Below, in pieces: positions 55,623 through 64,000 of a DNA stretch of 64,000 bases. Position 1 is the stretch's first letter, and every line of letters starts with the position of its first letter. The position numbers were made by a program, and so were the translations under genes. The stretch is from Streptomyces sp. Je 1-332 (GTDB lineage: Bacteria; Actinomycetota; Actinomycetes; Streptomycetales; Streptomycetaceae), in NCBI RefSeq assembly GCF_040730185.1, contig NZ_CP160402.1:2294001-2358000 (forward strand), read 5' to 3'. Below the pieces are notes generated by a model. That model ran no database searches and had not been told where the DNA came from. It worked only from the letters and a program-made list of their open reading frames with translations.

Positions 55623-58600
55623 CCCGACACCTCATACACCGCCCGGCCCGTTCGACCCGCCCACCGGCCGCTGCCCCGGAACGCACCATCGAGCCACCCC
55701 CGAACCTGCCCGAGGGCAAGATGGGCAACGCGGCCACCGCGCTGCTTCCGATGGCCGGCGTCATGGGCTCGGTCGTGATGATGACCGTCATCCGCAACAG
55801 CCAGTTCGCCGCCATCGGCGCCATCGTCCTCGTCTTCGCCCTGCTGGGCGCGGTGGCACTGTTCCTGTCCCAGCGGGGCAAGGCCCAGCGCACCCGGCGT
55901 ACCCAGCGCGAGCGTTATCTGGAGTACGTCGAGGAGCAGCGCGATGAACTCGGCGCCGCCGAGCGGGAGTTGCGGCGACAGGCGCGCGTCCTCAACCCGC
56001 CGCCGGCGGCGTTGTACGACCTCGTACGTGACCCGGCCCGGCTGTGGGAGCGGCGCCGTCTTGACGCGGATTTCCTGCGGGTGCGGCTGGGCACCGGCGA
56101 CGTACCCGTACAGGCCCTGGCGATCGGCCAGAACCAGGGCAGCGGCGTGCTCACCCCGCCCGACCCGTTCATGCTGAACGAAGCGCGTGCGCTGCAGCAC
56201 CGGTTCACCACCGCGACCGATTTCCCGCTGGTGGCGCCACTGGACCGGGCGGGCAATGTCAGCATCATCGGCGACCGGGACGGCGTACTGCGCGTCGCCC
56301 GTGCCCTGTTGATCCAGACCGCGGTGACACACGCCCCCGACGATGTCGCCATCGCGCTCGGCGTGCCCGGTGAGCGCCTGGAGGAGTGGGAGTGGGCGAA
56401 GTGGCTGCCCCACGTCCTGGACGCCCAGCAGGACGACGGGCCGGTCGCCGCCCGGCGCATCGCGCCGAGCGTGGCGCAGCTGGCCCGGGAGTGCGCCCCG
56501 GATCTGCGGCGCCGCTCCTCCTACGCCGCGGAAGTACGCCGCGGCCTGTCCGACCGCAACGCGCTTCGGATGAACGACCGGCTCCTGGTCGTCAGCGACT
56601 GCCACGGAGACACAGCCACCGAACTCCCGCGCCCCGACACGGCCGTCGACCTCGCAGGCATGGGCGTGACCGTGCTGCATCTGCTTGAGCAGCAGGTGCA
56701 CGAACCGGATCAGGTGAGCGTGCGGATCACCGTCGACGGTGACCAGGTGAGCGTCGAAGACCTGCGTGCCCCCGACGCATTGGCCGGGCACGGCACCGCG
56801 GACGCGATGAGCATCGCGGGCGCCGAAGGCCTGGCCCGCATGCTCGCCCCCCTTAGCCTGTCGGCCGAGTCCGCCGCCGAAGGCACCCCCATCTCCGGCC
56901 CCGTCGACTTCCCCACCCTCCTCGGCATCGACGACCCGGCCGCCCTCGACCTCGACCAGCTGTGGGCACCACGCAGCGAGCGCGACTTCCTGCGTGTTCC
57001 CATCGGCCTCAACGACCGCCACGAACCAGTCCTGTTGGACCTCAAAGAGTCCTCCGAACTGGGCATGGGCCCGCACGGGTTGTGCGTCGGCGCGACCGGC
57101 TCCGGCAAGAGCGAACTCCTGCGGACCCTGGTCCTCGCGTTGGCCGCCACCCACTCCCCCGAAGACCTCGCGCTCGTGCTGGTCGACTACAAGGGCGGCG
57201 CCACCTTCGCCCCCTTCACCGGACTCCCGCACGTCGCAGGTGTCATCACCAACCTGGAGAACCAGGCCGGTCTCGTCGAACGCGTCCACACCAGCCTCGC
57301 CGGTGAGGTCAAGCGCCGCCAGCAGGTCCTCAAGGACGCCGGCAACGTCGCCGACATCGGCCACTACGCCGCTTTGCGCGCTCAGCAGCCCGAGCTGGAG
57401 GCACTGCCCCACCTGTTCGTTGTCATCGACGAGTTCGGCGAACTGCTTACCGCCAAGCCGGACTTCATCGACTTGTTCCTCTCGATTGGCCGTATCGGCC
57501 GCTCGATCGGCGTGCACCTCCTGCTCTCCAGCCAGCGCATCGAATCCGGCAAGCTCAAGGGCCTGGAAACCTACCTCTCCTACCGCCTTGGCCTGCGCAC
57601 CTTCTCCGCCGACGAGTCACGCACCGTCCTGGACACCGTGGACGCCTTCCAGCTGCCGCCGCTACCGGGCTTCGGCTACCTCAAGGTCGACACATCGACG
57701 TACGAACGCTTCAAGGCGGGCTACGTCTCCGGCGCCCACCGCGGCCCCACCCACCACGACCCGGCTGCTGAAGAGCCCCTCGCCTGGGCCTATCCCACCT
57801 TCAACACCGGCCAGGACCCCACCACCGGTGCGCCGGAAGAACCCTCTATGCGGGAGCGCGAGACCGGCCCGACCGTCCTGACCGCCATGGTCGACCAACT
57901 GTGCACCGCCGCCCCACCCGTACGCCGCATCTGGCTGCCGCCGCTGCCCGCCGCGACCTCGCTCGACGCCGCCGCCGGCCCCGTACAGGCCTCCGAGCGA
58001 GGCCTGCACCTGGCCGCCGGCGCAGGACCCATGCAGCTGCCTCTGGGCGTCCTTGACGACCCGGCCCGGCAGTGGCAAAAGCCCTGGGTCCTGGACCTGA
58101 CCGTCGCCGGCGGGCACACGGCCGTCATCGGCGGCCCGCAGTCCGGCAAGACCACCCTGCTGCGCACCCTCGCCCTCTCGCTTGCCCTGACCCACACCCC
58201 CCATCAGGCCGCCCTCTACGGCCTGGACCTGGTCGGCGGCGGACTCTCCGCACTCTCCGGTCTGCCCCACGTGGGCGGCATCGCGGGCCGCGCCGATCAC
58301 GAGCGTGCCGCCCGCACCGTCGCCGAGGTCCGCGCCCAACTCGCCCTGCGCGAAGAACTCTTCCGCGAGCACGGCATCGACTCGGTCGACCAACTGCGCC
58401 ACCTGCGCGCACGCGGCGAACTGAGCGAACTCGGCTCCACCGACATCGTGCTCCTGATCGACGGATTCGGCGCACTGCGCGACGAGTTCGCCGACCTGGA
58501 CGACACCGTCGCCGACCTCCTCAAGCGCGGCAGCGGCTACGGCATCCACATCGTCGCGGGCATGCTGCGCTGGAACGACGTACGCATCGCCACCCAGTCC

Positions 58601-59626
58601 ATGTTCGGCACCCGCGTCGAACTGCGCCTGAATGACCCCTCCGACTCCAGCGTCGACCGCAAGCTGTCCGAGACACTGACCGCCGACACTCCGGGCCGGA
58701 TCCTGACCGACGCCAAGCTCTTCGCCCACACCGCCCTGCCCCGCATCGACGGCCAACCCACCGCCGACGACCTGGGCCCCGCCCTGGAACGTGCCGCCCG
58801 CACCCTGCGCGCCAGCTGGCACGGCGAACTCGCTGCCCCCGTGCGGGTGTTGCCCACCGCCCTGCCCGCCACCAAGCTGCCCTCACTCACCGCCGAGCCC
58901 TCCCGCATCCCCCTCGGCGTCGACCAGGACGCGCTCGCCCCCGCCCTCCTGGACCTGACCGGGCAGGACCAGCATCTCCTGATCCTCGGCGACAACGAAT
59001 GCGGTAAGACCAACCTGCTCAAGCTCATCACCGGCCAGCTCATCGACCGCCACAGCGACGACGACCTGGTCTTCGGCGTCTTCGACCCCCGCCGCGGCCT
59101 GCGCGGCGTCATCCCCGAGCCCTACCGCGGCGGCTACGCCCACAACGCCAAACTCGCCACCGCCCTCGCCAACGGCATCGCGGGCGAACTGGACAAGCGC
59201 CTGCCCGAGACCGCCGACCCGGACGCGATCACCGACACCCCGGCCTTCACCGGCCCGCGCATCGTCATCCTCGTAGACGACTACGACATCCTCACCACCG
59301 CAGGCCAACAACCCCTGGCCCCCTTCCTGCCCTACATCTCATCCGCCCAGGACATCGGCCTGCATTTCATCGTCACCCGCCGCGTCGCCGGAGCCTCCCG
59401 CGCCCTGTACGACCCCTTCCTCACCACCCTTCGCGAAACAGGCACCACCGCCCTCCTCATGACCGGCGACCGCACCGAAGGCCAACTCTTCCCCGGCCTC
59501 TACGCCTCCACCCAACCCCCCGGCCGCGGCACCCTCATCCGCCGAGGCCGCCGCCACCAACTCATCCAAACCGCCCTCGCCCAACCCCGTGAGGCCGACG
59601 ACACCGCGGAGAACAAACGCCCGTGA
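55619..59626 (+). CDS. eccC: Type VII secretion ATPase EccC (FtsK/SpoIIIE family, three ATPase domains)
   Basis: A 1335-residue motor. Two membrane helices (about residues 40-85: TALLPMAGVMGSVVMMTVI and FAAIGAIVLVFALLGAVALFL) precede a coiled segment and three FtsK/SpoIIIE domains. Walker A sequences are GATGSGKSELLRTL (about 491), GGPQSGKTTLLRTL (about 838) and GDNECGKTNLLKLI (about 1124). Walker B in domain 1 is LFVVIDEFGELL, with the SSQRIESG sensor. This is the full-length fused EccCa/EccCb form of actinobacteria. It drives substrate export with EccD. The stop overlaps the next start by GTGA (59623-59626). Confidence 0.95.
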   Translation: MTRHLIHRPARSTRPPAAAPERTIEPPPNLPEGKMGNAATALLPMAGVMGSVVMMTVIRNSQFAAIGAIVLVFALLGAVALFLSQRGKAQRTRRTQRERYLEYVEEQRDELGAAERELRRQARVLNPPPAALYDLVRDPARLWERRRLDADFLRVRLGTGDVPVQALAIGQNQGSGVLTPPDPFMLNEARALQHRFTTATDFPLVAPLDRAGNVSIIGDRDGVLRVARALLIQTAVTHAPDDVAIALGVPGERLEEWEWAKWLPHVLDAQQDDGPVAARRIAPSVAQLARECAPDLRRRSSYAAEVRRGLSDRNALRMNDRLLVVSDCHGDTATELPRPDTAVDLAGMGVTVLHLLEQQVHEPDQVSVRITVDGDQVSVEDLRAPDALAGHGTADAMSIAGAEGLARMLAPLSLSAESAAEGTPISGPVDFPTLLGIDDPAALDLDQLWAPRSERDFLRVPIGLNDRHEPVLLDLKESSELGMGPHGLCVGATGSGKSELLRTLVLALAATHSPEDLALVLVDYKGGATFAPFTGLPHVAGVITNLENQAGLVERVHTSLAGEVKRRQQVLKDAGNVADIGHYAALRAQQPELEALPHLFVVIDEFGELLTAKPDFIDLFLSIGRIGRSIGVHLLLSSQRIESGKLKGLETYLSYRLGLRTFSADESRTVLDTVDAFQLPPLPGFGYLKVDTSTYERFKAGYVSGAHRGPTHHDPAAEEPLAWAYPTFNTGQDPTTGAPEEPSMRERETGPTVLTAMVDQLCTAAPPVRRIWLPPLPAATSLDAAAGPVQASERGLHLAAGAGPMQLPLGVLDDPARQWQKPWVLDLTVAGGHTAVIGGPQSGKTTLLRTLALSLALTHTPHQAALYGLDLVGGGLSALSGLPHVGGIAGRADHERAARTVAEVRAQLALREELFREHGIDSVDQLRHLRARGELSELGSTDIVLLIDGFGALRDEFADLDDTVADLLKRGSGYGIHIVAGMLRWNDVRIATQSMFGTRVELRLNDPSDSSVDRKLSETLTADTPGRILTDAKLFAHTALPRIDGQPTADDLGPALERAARTLRASWHGELAAPVRVLPTALPATKLPSLTAEPSRIPLGVDQDALAPALLDLTGQDQHLLILGDNECGKTNLLKLITGQLIDRHSDDDLVFGVFDPRRGLRGVIPEPYRGGYAHNAKLATALANGIAGELDKRLPETADPDAITDTPAFTGPRIVILVDDYDILTTAGQQPLAPFLPYISSAQDIGLHFIVTRRVAGASRALYDPFLTTLRETGTTALLMTGDRTEGQLFPGLYASTQPPGRGTLIRRGRRHQLIQTALAQPREADDTAENKRP

Positions 59627-61071
59627 CCAAGGACGTCATCGCTCTCACCGCCAAAATGCCCGACATCAACACCCTGCTCGCCGGACTCTTCGCAGGCGGC
59701 CCCGACCTGGGCGTCAACTCCCTGGCCGAGGGGGCAGTCGTCCAGCTCTGCGCCCCGAACGGCCGCCCTCTGGTCTCCGTCGAAGCACCGCTGCTCATCC
59801 AGGTCCCCGGCGAGGCACAACGCCTGCTCGGAGCCGACGCCGGCGCCCCCGGCGTGCCCTACTGGTGGACCGAAGCACGCGCCTCCACCGCCGTCGAAGA
59901 GGGCGGACGACTCGCCGGTTCCTTCGCCGGACGCCTTGCGGCCGTCCTGGGCGGCACGGTCTGGCCGCCGGACGCGGCCCACACCGACGTCGTCCCGCTC
60001 ACCCCCGAGACCGCCACCGCCACACCGGCACCCGAAGCGATACCACCGGCCGTCGACGTCCTCACGGACAAAGCCGCGGTCGTCATCCAGGACCGCCCCG
60101 TCGTCGCGATGACCAGCTGGCTCGCCGACGCCCTGCGCACCGCGTCCGCATCCGACCGCGCCCTGCAGATCGTCACCCCACCCCCCACCAGCCTCACCCT
60201 CCCCACCCGCAACGCACTACGCGGCCACCCCAACCGCTGGGTCGTCCAGGACCCCGACTGCGGCTACTACGACGGCCTGTCCGGGGTCCAACTCCACTGG
60301 CAGGAGGGCCACTTCACGCCGGTGGAGTCCGCGGAGGGAGCCGCTCGGATCGCGAAGGCATTCACACCCGAGCCGCCACCGTCCCCGCTGGGCGAACGCC
60401 AACTACTCCTCTCCCTCCACACCACCCACCCCGCCGACGAACACCTCCTGCTCGGCGGCGCCCTGGAAGCGGCGTGGCAGGCCCTCACCGGCACCCCACC
60501 GGCCGGCTGGTCCACAGCCGAACCCATCGCCCTGCCCTGGTCCCGACGTCAGCTGACCGAATTGGCCCGCACCCGCGCCCAGAAGAACATCCCCACCTGG
60601 CTGACCACCATCGGCACCCCGGACCGCCCGGCCATCGCCACCACCCGCATCACCCACACCTCGGCAGGCATCGAGGAACACATCACCCTCACCCTCGGCT
60701 ACGCCCCCGACGAAGCCCCACCCCTGGACGCCATCACCCCGCTGGCCGAGACCCTGGCCACGGACCACGGCCTGGCCTCCATGCTCACATCGCTCCGTAC
60801 CGCCCGCCGAGACCTCACCATCCCACCCCAGTTCCAGGCCCCACCCATACCCCTCTCCTTCACCCTGGGCTCAGACGCCGTGAACGCCATCGGCCTGACG
60901 CACGCCCAGCACCCACAGGGCGGCCTGCGCCCCGCCCAGCTCGGCCCCACAGCCCGGCCCGCACTCCACTACAGCCTGGGCGGCGGCACCGACCCGAACT
61001 CCTTTGCCACCTTCCAGCAGCTCGCCGGGCACCTCAAAGCCGCCTCGGGGCCGGACGGTTCACCTCGGTGA
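59623..61071 (+). CDS. DUF6177-like protein of the type VII operon
   Basis: A 482-residue cytosolic protein starting MTKDVIALTAKMPDINTLLAG (GTG at 59623, coupled to eccC by a GTGA overlap). I recognise the pattern DIALTxKMPD near the start, the segment VVIQDRPVVAMTSWLADALR and the late RPALHYSLGGGTDPNSFATFQQLAGHL as Streptomyces DUF6177, which accompanies type VII loci (from memory). No catalytic motif. Its place as last gene of the operon suggests a chaperone or adaptor for export. Confidence 0.8.
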   Translation: MTKDVIALTAKMPDINTLLAGLFAGGPDLGVNSLAEGAVVQLCAPNGRPLVSVEAPLLIQVPGEAQRLLGADAGAPGVPYWWTEARASTAVEEGGRLAGSFAGRLAAVLGGTVWPPDAAHTDVVPLTPETATATPAPEAIPPAVDVLTDKAAVVIQDRPVVAMTSWLADALRTASASDRALQIVTPPPTSLTLPTRNALRGHPNRWVVQDPDCGYYDGLSGVQLHWQEGHFTPVESAEGAARIAKAFTPEPPPSPLGERQLLLSLHTTHPADEHLLLGGALEAAWQALTGTPPAGWSTAEPIALPWSRRQLTELARTRAQKNIPTWLTTIGTPDRPAIATTRITHTSAGIEEHITLTLGYAPDEAPPLDAITPLAETLATDHGLASMLTSLRTARRDLTIPPQFQAPPIPLSFTLGSDAVNAIGLTHAQHPQGGLRPAQLGPTARPALHYSLGGGTDPNSFATFQQLAGHLKAASGPDGSPR

Positions 61072-61671
61072 ACGCAGGACGAACCAAGAAGGCCAGCCCA
61101 CCTCCGTCATCAGGCTGCCGCGCCCCGCCACACACCCACCATCACCATCAGCTGGAACCACGCAGACGGGTGATCTGCTTGTCGAGGTTGCGGGCTTGCG
61201 CTGATCGGGCCCCGAAAGCGTCGGCCAGGAGGGGCGGATCGCTTCGAGTTCGACGAGGGCTTCGTCGGCGTAGCCGGACGCCACCGCCCCGCCCCGCCCC
61301 GCCCCGGGAATAACCCCAGGTCAGGGCCGTAGCGGCAGACGAGTCGGACTGTACGCCGGGGAGAATCACCGCAACGCTATGACCTGCATGAACGCCCCAG
61401 GAAGCCGCTCCCGTGGCTACCTTCGTGGCTACGTACGCCTCTCGGTTCTCAAGGGGCGCGCCTCTACCTATGCGATCGGCCGCCCTGCCCCTTCATTGTC
61501 AGTGCCTACCGGCGCCCCGTTCCGCGTTTCACGCTCCCTCTCTTCGATACAGCTCACACCACTCATCTCTCCTTGAACTGCATCAATGGGTCACGTGTGA
61601 CGTCTGCTGCACTATTCCGAGTGTTGGTGGAGAGCAACCGCCACAGACCCGAAGCGAAAGAGACCGCACTC
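61072..61671. other. 600-base region with decayed sequence and a CGCCC repeat
   Basis: No intact gene is evident. A minus-strand frame at about 61060-61284 ending YADEALVELEAIRPSW and nearby pieces look like fragments of something integrase- or transposase-like, but are too short to name. A CGCCC pentamer repeats about four times at 61285-61304 and may be the end of the type VII transcript. The stretch 61374-61571 shows a changed composition with no sign of a tRNA or attachment site. Confidence 0.4.
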
Positions 61672-62031
61672 GTGTCCGAGCTGACCGCAGCCCAAGAGAG
61701 CGTCGTCGTCACCGCACTCTCCTACAAGCACACCGGCGCCCCGATACCCGCCCACGTCGTGGCCGAACTCGACGAGATCGCCGCACCATGGCCCGGCCGC
61801 TGGCTGCTCCCCTGGGAGGACGACGAGCCGGAACGCGTCATCGAGCTGTGCGCCGGCCCCGGCGGCTGGGGCGAGGGACTGAGGACGGTCCTCGGTCTGA
61901 CCCGCTTCGACGTCGTCGGCGTCGACATCAACGAGGACGCGTGCGCGACCGCGGCCAAGGATTTGGCCTACTCCTGTGGCGTTGCCCGGTGTTCCGGGGC
62001 GGCGACCAACCGTTCCAATGAGAGGGCGTGA
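61672..62031 (+). pseudogene. DNA cytosine methyltransferase, N-terminal fragment
   Basis: The frame opens with GTG at 61672 (MSELTAAQESVVVTALSY) and carries RVIELCAGPGGWGEGLRTVLG and FDVVGVDINEDACATAAKDLA, which is motif I/II of phage-type C5 cytosine methyltransferases (the usual D-L-F-x-G-x-G is L-C-A-G-P-G-G-W). After about residue 97 it runs into the 3' end of the LysR gene on the other strand and stops at 62031 without the Pro-Cys motif, so it is truncated and inactive. Confidence 0.7.
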
Positions 62032-62903
62032 TCGTCCACGAGGTCCATGAGCGCCTGCAGTGCTGAGCTCGGCCGGCGGTTCGAGGCAGTGCCCAGATAT
62101 GTGGTCCAGCGCAGGTCGCACTCATGGACTTCGAGCACGCGTAGTTCGGGCATACGGGGGACTGCGAAGGCAGGCAGGAAGGTCAGGCCTAGTCCATTGC
62201 GGACCAGGGCTGCGGCCATCGCGAAGTCGGGGATCTCGAAGGCTACTTTGCGTTCGACCCCGGCTGTGACGAAGGCGCGGTCGACCACTTCACGGTTGCC
62301 GTGTCCCGGCGGGGAGTCGACAAACGGTTCATCCTGCAGGTCGGCGAGTGTCACATGTTGCTGCTCTGCCAGTCGATGGGTGGCGGGGACCACGAGGGCC
62401 AAGGGCACGGTGCTCAGTGCGCGGGCGTCGATCCCGGCCGGCTTCTTTCCCGGGAGCGCAAGGAAAGCGACGTCGAGATCCCCTCTGATCAGTGCCTGGG
62501 AGAAGCCTGACGAGCCGGTGGTGGACAGTCGCAGCCTGACTTCCACAGCTGGGTGGACGGCGTGGAGCCGCCCGAGCAGGGCGGGGAGGTCGACCACCTG
62601 TACCGATGCCATGGCGCCCACGCTCACACTGCCGCGGAGCGTGTGCTGCGCATCCCGTACTGCGTCCTGAGCCGCCTGCGCGGCGCGCAAAGTTGCACGC
62701 GCCTCGGGCAGGAGGGCCGCCCCGGCTCCGGTGAGCCGTACCCCCTGCGCTGAGCGCTCGAACAGGCGGCAGCTCAGTTCACGTTCCAGGGCGCGGATGG
62801 CGGCGGAGACCCCGGACTGCACGACATGCAGTCGCTGGGCAGCGTGCGTAAAGCTCAATTCTTCCGCGACCGCGAGGAAGTGCTCCAGCTGTCGTAGCTC
62901 CAT
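61968..62903 (-). CDS. LysR-type transcriptional regulator
   Basis: A 311-residue regulator. The N-terminal helix-turn-helix is MELRQLEHFLAVAEELSFTHAAQRLHVVQSGVSAAIRALERELSCRLFERS, the standard LysR signature. The C-terminal ligand domain has two Rossmann-like halves (VVDLPALLGRLHAVHPAVEVRLRLS; FAMAAALVRNGLGLTFLP). ATG at 62903 is chosen as the usual M-E-L-R-Q-L start; one 24 bases upstream would add a short leader. It diverges from a YczE-type membrane protein gene and probably regulates it. Its 3' end overlaps the methyltransferase fragment by 64 bases. Confidence 0.9.
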   Translation of the reverse strand: MELRQLEHFLAVAEELSFTHAAQRLHVVQSGVSAAIRALERELSCRLFERSAQGVRLTGAGAALLPEARATLRAAQAAQDAVRDAQHTLRGSVSVGAMASVQVVDLPALLGRLHAVHPAVEVRLRLSTTGSSGFSQALIRGDLDVAFLALPGKKPAGIDARALSTVPLALVVPATHRLAEQQHVTLADLQDEPFVDSPPGHGNREVVDRAFVTAGVERKVAFEIPDFAMAAALVRNGLGLTFLPAFAVPRMPELRVLEVHECDLRWTTYLGTASNRRPSSALQALMDLVDDHALSLERLVAAPEHRATPQE

Positions 62904-63051
62904 TTCAGCAGTATCACTCACATTGCTCATGGGTAGCAAAATGATTCATTTGCAGTCATTAATGCTGATGGCGACTATGGAATGGAAGTCGGAATCAGGC
63001 CAGCTGTCGTGACTTCATCTGTATAGGCCGCCACCACCACAGGAGTGCTTC

Positions 63052-63759
63052 GTGTCTGGTATGGGGTTTCTGCTCGGCCGCCGCCTGCTGCAGCTGTACG
63101 CGGGGCTGGCGCTGTACGGAGCGAGTTCCGCGCTGCTCGTGGAATCCGGCCTGGGTCTCGAACCGTGGAATGTGCTGCATCAGGGCCTGGCGGAGCTCAC
63201 CGGATACTCCATCGGCGTGGTGTCGATCATCGCGGGCGCCTTGGTGCTCCTGCTGTGGATACCTCTACGTCAGCGCCCCGGGCTCGGCACCGTGTCCAAC
63301 GTCATCGTTGTCGGCGTGGCGATGGACGGCGCCCTCGCCCTGCTGCCGGACATCCACGGACTTGTGGCCCGTGGCGCCGTGCTCGTCGGCGGGATCGTGC
63401 TCAATGGTGCGGCGACCGGCCTTTACATCGCGGCGCGGTTCGGCCCTGGCCCGCGGGACGGTCTGATGACGGGTCTGCACCAGCTCACTGGACGGTCGAT
63501 CCGTCTGATGCGGACTTCGGTCGAGGTGGTGGTCGTGGTCACGGGTCTGGCCCTGGGCGGCACGGTGGGTTTCGGCACGCTGCTGTACGCCCTGTCGATC
63601 GGGCCACTCGCTCAGTTCTTCCTGCGCGTCTTCGCCCTTCCCGCCCGGCCGGCCCGCGATACAGCCGCGCAGCCACCCCTACCGCCGCACGAGGTCCCTG
63701 GCCCGGATACGTGTCCACGAGCCCACCCCACTCCGCCGCCCGCTGACCCCACCTGTTGA
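63052..63759 (+). CDS. YczE/YyaS-type membrane protein
   Basis: A 235-residue protein with five or six membrane helices, starting MSGMGFLLGRRLLQLYAGLALYGASSALLVES. It matches the YczE/YitT-like family: GLGLEPWNVLHQGLAELTGYSIG, then the later ARFGPGPRDGLMTGLHQLTGRS segment. YczE is linked to surfactin regulation in Bacillus; the role is otherwise unknown. The GTG start has AGGAG about nine bases upstream. The C-terminal 45 residues are Pro-rich and hydrophilic. It is divergent from the LysR gene and followed 27 bases later by an MFS gene, so a small LysR-controlled operon is likely. Confidence 0.87.
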   Translation: MSGMGFLLGRRLLQLYAGLALYGASSALLVESGLGLEPWNVLHQGLAELTGYSIGVVSIIAGALVLLLWIPLRQRPGLGTVSNVIVVGVAMDGALALLPDIHGLVARGAVLVGGIVLNGAATGLYIAARFGPGPRDGLMTGLHQLTGRSIRLMRTSVEVVVVVTGLALGGTVGFGTLLYALSIGPLAQFFLRVFALPARPARDTAAQPPLPPHEVPGPDTCPRAHPTPPPADPTC

Positions 63760-63786
63760 ACCTCCAATCACCGGAAGGGAGCCCTC

Positions 63787-64000
63787 ATGCTCACCACCCA
63801 AGAAGCCCGCCGACAGCCAAGCCTCCAGACAGCTCCCTCCACCGCGACCCGCCCCTCGTCGGCTGAGGAAGGCCGGAGCCGCCGCGCCTCGCACACGGCC
63901 GGGTTCTGGTTCGTGACCGCAGGCTTTGCCGTGCTGATGGCTTTCGGCACCGTGCCGACCCCGCTGTGGCAGCTGTACGCGGCACGGGACAACTTCGGGG
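63787..64000 (+). CDS. MFS transporter, N-terminal part (runs off the window)
   Basis: Only the first 71 residues are visible. A hydrophilic N-terminus (MLTTQEARRQPSLQTAPS) is followed by the first membrane helix, GFWFVTAGFAVLMAFGTVPTPLWQLYAARDNFG, which matches MFS drug exporters. GAAGGGAG lies about ten bases before the ATG. It starts 27 bases after the YczE-type gene and is probably cotranscribed with it under the LysR regulator. Confidence 0.8.
   Translation, partial: MLTTQEARRQPSLQTAPSTATRPSSAEEGRSRRASHTAGFWFVTAGFAVLMAFGTVPTPLWQLYAARDNFG

Noticed and set aside
55511..57517. 668-codon minus-strand frame antisense to eccC
   Set aside because: Mirror of the G/C-rich third positions of eccC; no motif seen.
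59589..61313. 574-codon plus-strand frame overlapping the DUF6177-like gene
   Set aside because: Arg/Pro/His-rich translation typical of a wrong frame; the GTG frame at 59623 is coupled to eccC and matches family segments.

Overview
The window is 64 kb of high-G+C actinobacterial chromosome, almost certainly Streptomyces or a close relative. The evidence is a strong G/C bias at third codon positions, many GTG starts and GGAGG-type ribosome sites, DmdR/IdeR-type iron boxes, HtaA haem proteins, a SARP-type regulator, a DUF6243-like peptide, dispersed hairpin repeats typical of the genus, and many secreted or lipid-anchored proteins. No rRNA, tRNA or CRISPR array was recognised.

Region 1 (1-37 kb) is mostly ordinary core-type content: SARP regulator (partial), M50 protease, F420-NADP oxidoreductase, sialidase, MFS pump and methionine aminopeptidase. 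An iron-regulated haem island follows (about 6.9-14.5 kb): haem oxygenase behind an iron box, two HtaA-domain surface proteins (one with a LASTG sortase motif), an iron box, and a divergent hmuTUV ABC transporter. Dispersed hairpin repeats flank the island. Next come a lipoprotein, GDPD, a TetR repressor with three operator copies facing a DUF6243-like peptide, ddaH behind a hairpin that covers its ribosome site, Rsm22-like methyltransferase, class C beta-lactamase-like hydrolase, Bcr-type MFS pump, Gfo/Idh oxidoreductase, PhoD phosphatase, SDR, two PhzF proteins, DoxX, a methyltransferase, an APH-like kinase, YqeB, glutaminase and several secreted or anchored proteins of unknown role.

Region 2 (about 37-47 kb) is accessory. 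An SMI1/KNR4 protein is coupled to a small membrane coiled-coil protein. A 932-residue membrane-anchored NB-ARC/TPR (STAND) ATPase precedes a compact RiPP cassette: a 63-residue precursor ending in a His/Trp-rich tail, an FxsB-type radical SAM/SPASM maturase and a GNAT acetyltransferase. This cassette is the best candidate for a little-described system. It is followed by a small protein coupled to an anti-sigma-like ATPase, a divergent HTH/TPR regulator and a coupled NUDIX hydrolase.

Region 3 (about 47.5-61.1 kb) is a compact type VII secretion locus: two WXG100-like proteins (one with FNG instead of WXG), a DUF6507-like protein, a 737-residue polymorphic-toxin-like effector with an A/T-richer tip, a CdiI-like immunity protein, an IS remnant, a leftover toxin tail with an Imm49-like protein, a small membrane protein, EccD, a MinD/EspI-like ATPase, EccC and a DUF6177-like protein. 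EccB, EccE and mycosin are absent from the window.

Region 4 (61-64 kb) holds decayed sequence, a DNA cytosine methyltransferase N-terminal fragment, a LysR regulator divergent from a YczE-type membrane protein, and the start of an MFS transporter.

Family assignments rest on reading motifs by eye. No database search was run.
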